IMG/VR virus record: IMGVR_UViG_3300037069_001152
Coordinates: 1 to 28,320 of that record
Reading direction: 5' to 3' (one strand)
From: a virus
DNA: 28,320 nucleotides
The notes beneath the pieces are model-generated. The model made no database searches. It had not been told where the DNA came from and saw only the letters and a program-made list of their open reading frames with translations. Below are positions 23,701 to 27,994 of the stretch, one piece after another. The position numbers and the translations under genes were made by a program. Numbering within the stretch: the stretch's first letter is position 1; every line of letters starts with the position of its first letter.

Positions 23701-23780
23701 TTGTAGATGGCATTGCATCACCTATAGCAGGAAATTTAGTGCAACTTGTTTATGATAGTGCATCTGCATCATGGTATTAA
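20703..23780 (+). CDS. Tail fibre/spike with signal peptide and beta-helix
   Basis: Protein of 1025 residues. Residues 1-22 form a textbook signal peptide: MRLKN, a hydrophobic core LLLCVGLMLLASVG, and an ARA cleavage site before Q. Residues about 95-400 look like a right-handed parallel beta-helix (repeated short strands with N and G turns, as IQGNGTLQGSG), the fold of many depolymerising tail spikes. From about 470 tail-fibre repeats appear: YLPLTGGSLSGML, LDLNSNKITSVADA, YLQKSGGDLTGL, and LDVNSNKITNVAAG. Residues about 482-596 and 784-901 are a diverged duplication (NGYQ/NGYR start, shared TQK, TGLD/V-NSNKIT). The C-terminus is a beta-rich tip. A signal peptide on a tail protein is odd. 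No catalytic residues can be fixed. Confidence 0.75.
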   Translation: MRLKNLLLCVGLMLLASVGARAQRTADQLPTGAASQAVSWFQTNISDTTNRQLWATFGSGKSSWMPTYRQMINYTAIHAWNSYTAVLSTNGQITTFKPTANTDAARGIALQNAVTAAQAGDVINIGVGSFFVTTRLVLKSGQTIILNGSTIYHTDDTIDMFYISNVTDVTIQGNGTLQGSGQADGTVHSENGINIVGSSLNIKIKGLTIINFKGQGIWVNNVWSGAPQYFGGGSITDCTFYYNRTGAQIDAEYWKVATAVCRYNTWGIRNTGGNLSMVNSSFSLNDYGFSMYNLAGNVGHGTVTGCQFNHNNVSAIHLVGLDIGMNFVGNTFFGQYPYAETDSTIYIESCRGVNITGGVLGIPMQIYLGGTFTGYNYIRGNFFYGSAGTATLHGTDIQKQHLIFELNNNMDSPTNPLDSGVYNSERLNMYRLDHSAVYTGGFDNLFARTTGTAEMRLISLPGIKTWLGITDGPYLPLTGGSLSGMLTSTMGNDARLFNSASATNGYQLMSMTNTGAGLVWGIEGTTPTIIAGVNNYSSSMATSTTTDLVFGTNQLKGLTLNGSTQKATFWTGLDLNSNKITSVADATLSTDALPFGQADGRYLQKSGGDLTGLVTSNQAEAIRIKNDVGAITFYNTAGTTRTGYLQSKTGDNFGIGAENGAYLNLSTNDTNRVIIGNNGNVIINNTVASDDLSHKIQVTGNGIFSSSLEANSFIKTGATGNDFLLGDGTTTSTIPYASLSGTVPTWNQNTTGSAGSVAGANITGSTLAPGVITSSLTDVGILNGVSVNGQIVSTVGGNSKIFSNSASGNGYRWSGISNSSGYIGLGIDSSAVAFIGNGTASASFVASMNTTDMELGSNQTAAVIINGITQKVKVLTGLDVNSNKITNVAAGTTTNDAVNFGQLSAIPALPAGADGQIISYYDGGVPIAIGRMSVQNAKIKFTPTTGGTVTLTNNFYNIINPSGTLATLTVTLPSSPSDGDRVLIKFTQAITAVTYSGGTVVDGIASPIAGNLVQLVYDSASASWY

Positions 23781-23798
23781 CTTTAAATTAAAACAAAT

Positions 23799-23903
23799 AT
23801 GAAAAAACACAACAAAATGCCCGACCCGCCAGTGGATGGAGAAAACGATGGTAAGCCTCCAATTGATGATCCAACACACCCAACACCACCCGCAGACGAA
23901 TGA
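23799..23903 (+). CDS. Proline-rich acidic micro-protein, 34 aa
   Basis: A 34-codon frame with a basic start (MKKHNKM) and a proline/aspartate body (DGKPPIDDPTHPTPPADE). Its stop overlaps the next start by ATGA (23900-23903). It follows the tail fibre by 18 bases. Probably a real, disordered small protein; no function known. Confidence 0.45.
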   Translation: MKKHNKMPDPPVDGENDGKPPIDDPTHPTPPADE

Positions 23904-24256
23904 GACAGATATGGTTGTTAATATTGACCTTTTTGTACGGGTTATTTGCAGTGTGGCATTTAAGCTATGCTAAGGGTTGTATATTAACAACCGTTCTTAT
24001 TCACTCTGTGCCTGGTATTCTATTGGTTGGGATTATATTGTCAATCGTGCTTTGCGCAGGCAGGTTAAGGGTAGTTGAAAAAACAACGTTGCTGTGCCTT
24101 TGTACATTTATAATATTCCATTCGGCCTATATAATATTATGTGCATTCAGCACCCCCGACTGGATTTGGTATCATAATGTAAAAACAGCTATATTTATAG
24201 GCATAACAATATTATTCTATTCTATAACCATATATAAACTAAAACGTGAACAATAA
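23900..24256 (+). CDS. Membrane protein with four predicted helices (holin candidate)
   Basis: Protein of 118 residues with hydrophobic segments at about 4-24, 32-54, 62-82 and 93-112 and short basic loops. It stands at the head of a lysis-like block (membrane proteins, then an M15 peptidase), so it may be a holin, but holin families have few fixed motifs. Superinfection exclusion or other membrane roles are also possible. Overlaps neighbours at both ends. Confidence 0.55.
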   Translation: MRQIWLLILTFLYGLFAVWHLSYAKGCILTTVLIHSVPGILLVGIILSIVLCAGRLRVVEKTTLLCLCTFIIFHSAYIILCAFSTPDWIWYHNVKTAIFIGITILFYSITIYKLKREQ

Positions 24257-24437
24257 TGATAGCAGTAACGTATGGTGGTGGATATGTACCGGAATTTGCA
24301 CGTTGGCGGGAATGTGGCTTGCTAATTTAACTTTCGGACGTGGCAGGATAATTGCTGAATTAGAAGATATAATCGCAGAGCAGGATAAGATAATTGATGA
24401 ACAGAATGAAAAACTTAAAAAACTCATAGGGAAATGA
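24246..24437 (+). CDS. Small membrane-anchored coiled-coil protein, 63 aa (spanin-like?)
   Basis: Starts with GTG at 24246, inside the end of the preceding gene. One membrane helix (WWWICTGICTLAGMWLANL, about 10-28) is followed by a heptad-like coiled coil (IIAELEDIIAEQDKIIDEQN). This is the layout of inner-membrane spanins or Rz-like proteins, but it is short and lacks a partner lipoprotein that I can see. It could also be a holin accessory. It overlaps the next gene by ATGA. Confidence 0.5.
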   Translation: MNNNDSSNVWWWICTGICTLAGMWLANLTFGRGRIIAELEDIIAEQDKIIDEQNEKLKKLIGK

Positions 24438-24784
24438 CAGGTATCTCATCTTCGCATGTAAGCTGGACAAAGCTATGGGTAGTAATAGGAATATTCTTTG
24501 CGCCTTGTTTTGGGGGTCTTATTATGGCTGTACGGGGAGGCCAGCAGATCATTGATAAAATGGACGTTGTTATCATTAAGGTTAATGAACAGGGTAGCGA
24601 TATTAAAACCCTTAAAGATGATGTGACAAAGTTATCTATTAGGGTTGACACTATATATCACAGACAGGACATTAATAATGTTATACAGAACTTCCGCTAT
24701 CAAATGCAGCAACAAAACGGGCCTACAACCTACCGTACACAATCTTACAATCCGGTTACAAAAGTTAGGAGGATGAGTAGATGA
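24434..24784 (+). CDS. Membrane-anchored coiled-coil protein, 116 aa (holin/XhlA-like?)
   Basis: One membrane segment (WVVIGIFFAPCFGGLIMAV, about 15-33) is followed by a coiled coil (about 40-77, with VNEQGSDIKTLKDDVTKLSI) and a polar glutamine-rich tail. The topology is like haemolysin XhlA-type and spanin-type lysis proteins. It sits directly before the endolysin gene and overlaps it by ATGA. Assignment as a lysis protein rests on location and topology only. Confidence 0.5.
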   Translation: MTGISSSHVSWTKLWVVIGIFFAPCFGGLIMAVRGGQQIIDKMDVVIIKVNEQGSDIKTLKDDVTKLSIRVDTIYHRQDINNVIQNFRYQMQQQNGPTTYRTQSYNPVTKVRRMSR

Positions 24785-25203
24785 TATTAGGCAAACAATC
24801 ACTGAAAACACTTATCGGAATACACCCTGACTTAGTTAAGGTAATGCAGACCGCAATTATTGATACTCCGGTTGACTTTACCATAACCGATGGCGTTAGA
24901 ACAGTTGCGATGCAAAAAGCACTATATGCACAAGGTAGAACTAAGCCAGGGGGTATAGTTACCAAAGCAGACGGCATTATTCACAAGTCAAATCACCAGG
25001 TTAAAGCAGACGGGTATGGCCATGCGGTTGATTTATACCCATACGTTAACGGGGCTATAGATTTTAACGGTATAAAGTTGCCTGAAATAGCAACTCATAT
25101 TAAACAGGTTGCCGCATCGCTTGGGGTATCAATTACGTGGGGCGGTGACTGGACAATGGCAAAAGATGGCATTGTTGATAGGCCGCATTTTGAATTGAGA
25201 TAG
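24781..25203 (+). CDS. M15-family peptidase, probable endolysin
   Basis: Protein of 140 residues related to VanY/L-alanyl-D-glutamate endopeptidases that cut peptidoglycan cross-link peptides. Likely zinc ligands are His72 and Asp84 in SNHQVKADGYGHAVDL and His136 in DRPHFEL; Asp133 fits the catalytic acid. Arg40 in DGVRTVAMQ is the usual conserved arginine. The spacing between His72 and the G-x-A-x-D end is longer than in the usual S-x-H-x2-G-x-A-x-D form. No signal peptide is present, so a holin would be needed for release. A strong AGGAGG (24767-24772) stands 8 bases before the ATG. Confidence 0.88.
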   Translation: MILGKQSLKTLIGIHPDLVKVMQTAIIDTPVDFTITDGVRTVAMQKALYAQGRTKPGGIVTKADGIIHKSNHQVKADGYGHAVDLYPYVNGAIDFNGIKLPEIATHIKQVAASLGVSITWGGDWTMAKDGIVDRPHFELR

Positions 25204-25434
25204 CTATCATATTCCCGACACCAGGCAATGATAAATAAGAATTATGCTTGTCCAATTAACATCGGCTGAAATAAAGGCAATAAGAATATCATCTTATCAG
25301 GTACTGCTGCCTTGACCCGCTCTCGGTATAACCGATACCAGCTATCTATTCGTTATTTTAGTTTTTAGTGTAAAAGTAAAATAGCCCTGCGTATTTCTAC
25401 AACAGGGCTTCACTCGCTAAGAATAGCGATAAAC
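25204..25434. other. Gene-free stretch with hairpins after the endolysin
   Basis: No ORF is supported here. AAGGCA (25274-25279) plus ATAAGA (25280-25285) pair with TCTTAT (25292-25297) and TGCCTT (25308-25313), leaving a 10-nt one-sided bulge. GGTAT/ATACC forms a second small hairpin near 25325-25339. CGCTA/TAGCG forms a third at 25415-25428. They may belong to the 3' end of the lysis transcript or to the minus-strand terminator region. Confidence 0.45.
25372..25409 (-). terminator. Probable intrinsic terminator for minus-strand transcripts
   Basis: AGCCCTG (25383-25389) pairs with CAGGGCT (25403-25409). On the minus strand the stem is followed by ATTTTACTTTTA, a broken U-run. It lies 26 bases after the stop of the 74-aa minus-strand gene. 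Confidence 0.5.
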
Positions 25435-25659
25435 TTAACGGGTAGGCTCTTTGTCAATTACCGCCAATTGTTCAGAAAACTCATTAAGTAAATTATTTTC
25501 ACCCCCGCCAATGGGGTAACCGTAATCAAAATTATATCTACTCCCGCAATATAAGATTACAAAATCAAAACATTGATAGCCCATGTCTGACTTGTAACTT
25601 CTATAGTTTGATATTTCACACCCAAACCTTTTTGCTATTGATAATATTTTACGCTTCAT
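25435..25659 (-). CDS. Hypothetical protein, 74 aa
   Basis: Unrecognised 74-residue protein with a basic helical start (MKRKILSIAKRFG) and an aromatic middle (SYKSDMGYQCFDFVILYCGS). No Shine-Dalgarno and no convincing promoter lie directly upstream; it may be read as an extension of the tmRNA transcript. A terminator follows. Confidence 0.5.
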   Translation of the reverse strand: MKRKILSIAKRFGCEISNYRSYKSDMGYQCFDFVILYCGSRYNFDYGYPIGGGENNLLNEFSEQLAVIDKEPTR

Positions 25660-25706
25660 AATATTTCGCTATTTTTCACCGAACACCACGCCCGGATACC
25701 AACAAT

Positions 25707-25730
25707 GCCCCGTCCGTTTCCGAACAGGGC
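25707..25730 (-). terminator. Hairpin just after the tmRNA 3' end
   Basis: GCCCCGTCCG (25707-25716) can pair fully with CGAACAGGGC (25721-25730) when read as RNA on the minus strand, giving 10 bp including G-U pairs with a GAAA loop. It starts 4 bases beyond the tmRNA discriminator base. It lacks a good U-run, so it may end or stabilise the precursor. Confidence 0.5.
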
Positions 25731-25733
25731 TTG

Positions 25734-26046
25734 TGGAGGTGGAGGGGGTCGAACCCTCGTCCAGTAATGTCAGTTAATTAATAATATTGTTACACGCTTT
25801 TATTCGTATTAATTGGGGCTATTCCGGTTAAGGTAAGCGAATCCACCAATCCATTTTACAGTTGGATAACTGCCATTGTTTGTATTAAGCTACCGCTCTA
25901 ACCTGATTGAACATAGAAACTACTTTAGCTTCTTTTGTTCCAACTGTAAAGTTGTCTTTTGTTTTTTGATACACATTTAAAAGTATAGTATCATCCTTTG
26001 CGTGTTATTAATCACTTTAATCATCCTGTCAATTCCATGCACCCCC
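25734..26046 (-). ncRNA. ssrA: Transfer-messenger RNA (tmRNA), phage-encoded
   Basis: tmRNA rescues stalled ribosomes: alanine-charged, it enters like a tRNA, then its short ORF tags the unfinished protein. All core parts are visible. The 7-bp acceptor stem is GGGGGTG (26046-26040) with CACCTCC (25741-25735), with a G-U at the third pair, the alanine identity signal. The D-region has the TGGAATTGACAGG form. The T-arm is GAGGG-TTCGACC-CCCTC. Helix P2 pairs GTGATTAATAACACGC (26015-26000) with GCGTGT and TTATTAATTAAC (25797-25773). Pseudoknot 1 pairs GATAC/GTATC and CTTTT/AAAAG. The tag ORF probably runs from GGA at 25941 to TAA at 25885: GTKEAKVVSMFNQVRAVA. CCA is not encoded (A then CAA). Length is 313 nt. 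No SmpB gene is in the window. Confidence 0.92.
25885..25941 (-). other. tmRNA tag reading frame (18 codons plus stop)
   Basis: Read from GGA (resume codon) the tag is GTKEAKVVSMFNQVRAVA, then TAA. The choice of GGA is based on the preceding ACAGTT, comparable to the conserved bases before known resume codons, on Bacteroidota tags often starting with G, and on frame. A later start at GCT (25929) would give AKVVSMFNQVRAVA. The tag is longer than usual (8-15 residues in most bacteria) and ends AVA, not the common ALAA. Confidence 0.65.
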
Positions 26047-26053
26047 ATTTTTC

Positions 26054-26073
26054 CGTTACCACCATTGGTAACG
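26054..26073. repeat. 7-bp inverted repeat in the tmRNA leader
   Basis: CGTTACC (26054-26060) and GGTAACG (26067-26073) are exact reverse complements with a 6-base spacer. The repeat falls at the predicted tmRNA transcription start and just before the mature 5' end. It may be an operator or a leader hairpin for processing. Confidence 0.55.
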
Positions 26074-26076
26074 CAT

Positions 26077-26107
26077 CAAAGATAGGTAAAGGTTTGGACA
26101 AATCAAA
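26077..26107 (-). promoter_or_regulatory. Perfect Bacteroidota promoter of the tmRNA
   Basis: On the minus strand TTTG (26107-26104), 19 bases, TATCTTTG (26084-26077). The predicted start near 26070 leaves a leader of about 24 nt before the mature 5' end at 26046, suitable for RNase P processing. It overlaps the divergent promoter at 26093-26125. Confidence 0.82.
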
Positions 26108-26125
26108 ATAATTTTACTATATTTG
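26093..26125 (+). promoter_or_regulatory. Perfect Bacteroidota promoter, divergent to the tmRNA
   Basis: TTTG at 26093-26096, 21 bases, TATATTTG at 26118-26125. Transcription would begin near 26131, at or beside the ATG at 26129, so the mRNA may be leaderless or the promoter may use a slightly earlier start. It shares 15 bases with the tmRNA promoter. Confidence 0.75.
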
Positions 26126-26128
26126 TAC

Positions 26129-26494
26129 ATGGAATTACCTTTTGAATATATCAAATCAATACAGGCGCAATGGGCGTGGGATAAGTATTGTAAAACCGAA
26201 TGGGTTAAGCAGGGTGGACAATGGATACTTAAATGGCATCTAAGTACAGGCGGTTTATCAGACCATGAGCGCATAATTGATAAAATGAGTAAAATATTTT
26301 GGCTGGGATGCTGGGTACAATCTCGCAGGGGCGGACATTATGAATTTGAAGTTAACCCCGTACAATGGGGATGGAAACTTGTAAATGACTATGCAAGGGA
26401 TAAAGGAATATCCCGTCAATATATTTACCACAACCCACATAAATTTAAATGGATTGAGGTTTCTAAGAATGTAAAATTTATTCAAGAGGTTTAA
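26129..26494 (+). CDS. Hypothetical protein, 121 aa
   Basis: Unrecognised 121-residue protein, rich in tryptophan (nine or more), tyrosine and lysine. The ATG at 26129 is chosen over TTG 26123, because that codon lies inside the -7 element. The N-terminal half is helical with KYCKTEWVKQGGQWILKWHL; the C-terminal half (DKGISRQYIYHNPHKF) could be a helix-turn-helix, but weakly. It is transcribed from a promoter that overlaps that of the tmRNA, so the two are likely co-regulated. No function can be given. Confidence 0.6.
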   Translation: MELPFEYIKSIQAQWAWDKYCKTEWVKQGGQWILKWHLSTGGLSDHERIIDKMSKIFWLGCWVQSRRGGHYEFEVNPVQWGWKLVNDYARDKGISRQYIYHNPHKFKWIEVSKNVKFIQEV

Positions 26495-26497
26495 CCA

Positions 26498-26529
26498 TTT
26501 GCAATTGTCAAGTGGTGGGTGTATATTTG
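26498..26529 (+). promoter_or_regulatory. Perfect Bacteroidota promoter for an orphan small RNA
   Basis: TTTG at 26498-26501, 20 bases, TATATTTG at 26522-26529. The predicted start near 26536 is followed by no ORF until after a strong terminator at 26627-26662, so it appears to drive a non-coding RNA. Confidence 0.8.
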
Positions 26530-26535
26530 CCTAAG

Positions 26536-26662
26536 CGCGGATGCAGCTGAAATCCCACACATTTGTGCGGGAGTATCGTAAGATAGGTTGCATGGTGTTT
26601 TTCATAAGATGTATTTAGGTTTAGGTAAATAGCTGTCCGCAAGGGATGGCTATTTGTTTTTT
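26536..26662 (+). ncRNA. Candidate stand-alone small RNA, about 127 nt
   Basis: This segment runs from a perfect promoter to a strong intrinsic terminator and is followed by a new promoter. No coding frame is convincing within it. Hairpins: GGAT/ATCC around 26543-26559, then TCCCACACA with TGTGCGGGA (one A-C mismatch), then the terminator. It does not fit any RNA family I can recognise; in particular it is too short for 6S RNA and has no tRNA arm pattern. It may base-pair with host or phage mRNA, or act as a leader with a conditional terminator for the next gene, though that gene has its own promoter. Confidence 0.6.
26627..26662 (+). terminator. Strong intrinsic terminator of the small RNA
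   Basis: AAATAGCTGTCC (26627-26638) pairs with GGATGGCTATTT (26644-26655), 12 bp with two G-U pairs and a 5-nt loop (GCAAG), followed by G and six T. Confidence 0.85.
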
Positions 26663-26683
26663 ACGGGAATATGTTTAGATTTG
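26653..26683 (+). promoter_or_regulatory. Perfect Bacteroidota promoter overlapping the small-RNA terminator
   Basis: TTTG at 26653-26656, 19 bases, TAGATTTG at 26676-26683. The start near 26690 excludes the ATG at 26671 and supports translation from ATG 26716. Confidence 0.78.
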
Positions 26684-26715
26684 ATTATGAAACGATTAGA
26701 AATCATAGTAGGATA

Positions 26716-27006
26716 ATGGCAGACGAAACCAACCAACCAGTAATTACCCAACAACCGGTAGTTGCCGACGAATCGGACACTAAAACAGTAATCAGTTTAG
26801 AGGGCTTAACCCTGCCAACCCCTGAAAAAGTTAAAGCTATTTTTAAAATGGTTACATTCTTTACGGTGGTGGCCGGGGTGGTGCTTAATGGCATATCAGA
26901 AATACCACCTGAGGGTAAACGGATATGTGGCGAATACATATTGGTAATTGTCCTGATATTGCAAAAGGCGGAGGACTTTTTTGGGATTAAAGTAGATAAT
27001 AAATGA
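26716..27006 (+). CDS. Holin-like small membrane protein, 96 aa
   Basis: Protein of 96 residues with a polar, acidic N-terminal 40 residues and two hydrophobic segments (about 46-62, VTFFTVVAGVVLNGI, and 73-86, YILVIVLIL), ending in a short charged tail. The size and two-helix topology resemble class II holins. The ATG at 26716 follows GTAGGATA and agrees with the promoter. It overlaps the next frame by ATGA. Holin function is inferred from topology only; the endolysin is 1.5 kb upstream. Confidence 0.5.
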   Translation: MADETNQPVITQQPVVADESDTKTVISLEGLTLPTPEKVKAIFKMVTFFTVVAGVVLNGISEIPPEGKRICGEYILVIVLILQKAEDFFGIKVDNK

Positions 27007-27098
27007 ACCGCATACCATCACCTGTATTCTATACCATAATGGCCTTATTAATAGGCTTCATTATCGGTTGGTTTTTAGCTTATCAATTTGGAGTTTAA
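27003..27098 (+). CDS. Single-pass membrane micro-peptide, 31 aa
   Basis: A 31-codon frame (MNRIPSPVFYTIMALLIGFI, then IGWFLAYQFGV) that is one membrane helix. It starts in an ATGA overlap with the holin-like gene and ends 1 base before the next ATG, which supports translation in an operon. It could be an antiholin or a partner of the 96-aa protein. Confidence 0.45.
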   Translation: MNRIPSPVFYTIMALLIGFIIGWFLAYQFGV

Positions 27099-27099
27099 T

Positions 27100-27192
27100 A
27101 TGAAGTACAGAAAAACAGATGCTTGGTTTTACAGATATTTTAACCATGCCGGGTTTTTAACTTATTTAAAATATAAAAATGGAACATTATAA
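27100..27192 (+). CDS. Micro-ORF, 30 aa
   Basis: A 30-codon frame rich in Y, F and K (MKYRKTDAWFYRYFNHAGFL). It begins 1 base after the preceding stop and overlaps the nuclease start by 14 bases. Its place in the chain supports it, but it is short and has no family I know. Confidence 0.35.
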   Translation: MKYRKTDAWFYRYFNHAGFLTYLKYKNGTL

Positions 27193-27778
27193 AAGGCATA
27201 CCATTTCGTGGTGGGCGATATTATTGGGCTTCGCTGTGTTAGGTTTGTTGAGCGGGTGCCCGGCGGTGGCGCAACAAGTGGTAGTTAAATACCCTGGTTA
27301 CACATCATATTGGAACGCCACAACGAAGATACCGGATAGTGTGGTATATGTTGCCATTCCGCATAAGAAAGTCGCTGGTAGGGCCGCTACGTTCCATGTT
27401 AGCAATGGTATGCTAAATGAAGATAGAGATTATAAAGGCAGTGGCTACGATCAAGGTCATTTGTGCAATGCTTCGGATGAAAACGGTAACAAGGTTGACG
27501 AGTACAACTCATTCGATCAACATAACATTTACCCGCAAACGCCTAATTGCAACCGCTTAACATGGTTGGCTTTAGAAGATTATATACGGGGCCTGAATGT
27601 ACCTGTAAAGATATGGGTAGGATGGCATGGTATAGCTGGGAATATGGGCATTGATAAAATTGTTATCCCGGCTTATTGTGATAAGGAAATATGGTATTTG
27701 GGTAAGCACGAAAAATATTCAATACCTAATTGCGATACGGCTAATAGGCATTTATTTACTTATTACAGGGTAAAATAA
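27179..27778 (+). CDS. Secreted DNA/RNA non-specific endonuclease (NUC family)
   Basis: Protein of 199 residues. The N-terminus has a membrane/signal segment (WWAILLGFAVLGLLSGC) with a lipobox-like LSGC (Cys27) and also an AVA-Q site, so it may be a lipoprotein or a released enzyme. The NUC core follows: YDQGHLCNASD with catalytic His94, and NIYPQTPNCNRLTWLALE with the metal-binding Asn125 and Glu133. The usual D-R-G-H is D-Q-G-H here. It is short for the family (often 230-300). Such enzymes cut single- and double-stranded nucleic acid with magnesium. Outside the cytoplasm it could destroy incoming DNA of rivals or debris. Confidence 0.82.
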   Translation: MEHYKRHTISWWAILLGFAVLGLLSGCPAVAQQVVVKYPGYTSYWNATTKIPDSVVYVAIPHKKVAGRAATFHVSNGMLNEDRDYKGSGYDQGHLCNASDENGNKVDEYNSFDQHNIYPQTPNCNRLTWLALEDYIRGLNVPVKIWVGWHGIAGNMGIDKIVIPAYCDKEIWYLGKHEKYSIPNCDTANRHLFTYYRVK

Positions 27779-27804
27779 AAAACCCCGAACATTTCTGAAC
27801 GGGG
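27777..27804 (-). terminator. Intrinsic terminator for minus-strand transcripts
   Basis: Read on the minus strand, CCCCG (27804-27800) pairs with CGGGG (27787-27783), followed by six T (27782-27777). It lies directly after the four-way-junction RNA and overlaps the stop codon of the nuclease gene on the other strand. Confidence 0.75.
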
Positions 27805-27810
27805 GTAAAT

Positions 27811-27919
27811 AAACTTCTGTTGTAGTTTCAGCTACAAATAATACAGCATATCCGCAGAAATGAGTTCGTATTATCCCTCTATCAAATACCGACTGAAATC
27901 GTAATGAGAGCAGAAGTTT
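27811..27919 (-). ncRNA. Four-way-junction structured RNA with complementary hairpin loops
   Basis: Given in + coordinates: outer stem AAACTTCTG (27811-27819) with CAGAAGTTT (27911-27919), 9 bp. Inside are three hairpins with almost no unpaired bases between: TTGTAG/CTACAA (27820-27837), ATAATAC/GTATTAT (27838-27874) and CTCT/AGAG (27877-27910) with an inner TAC-C-GA/TC-GTA helix. The first loop is TTTCAG (27826-27831) and the third CTGAAA (27893-27898), exact complements that could kiss. The minus strand is preferred because a terminator follows there. It could be a stand-alone RNA or the 3' region of the gene at 27995. It lacks the cobalamin riboswitch core, and I know no matching family. 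Confidence 0.6.
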
Positions 27920-27994
27920 AAATCTTTAATAAACAGGCTCGGACGAGTTTCGCATGTTCCCTCCGATGGTTTGTAATGACACCTATTTAATTAT

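Noticed and set aside
25734-26046. tmRNA as the host integration site (attL or attR)
   Set aside because: Phages often integrate at the 3' end of ssrA, but phage-like genes lie on both sides and no direct repeat of the 3' end was found elsewhere in the window. It cannot be fully excluded without flanking sequence.
26056-26274. Minus-strand frame of 72 codons
   Set aside because: It covers the divergent promoters and lies against the 121-aa gene; no ribosome site or family pattern.
26671-26715. Upstream start of the holin-like gene (ATG 26671)
   Set aside because: The -7 promoter box lies at 26676-26683, so the transcript would begin after this codon.
27811-27919. Cobalamin or SAM riboswitch, or a tRNA
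   Set aside because: The four-way junction and kissing loop recall the cobalamin riboswitch, but its conserved core (GCCACTG type) is absent; stem lengths do not fit tRNA or the SAM-I aptamer.
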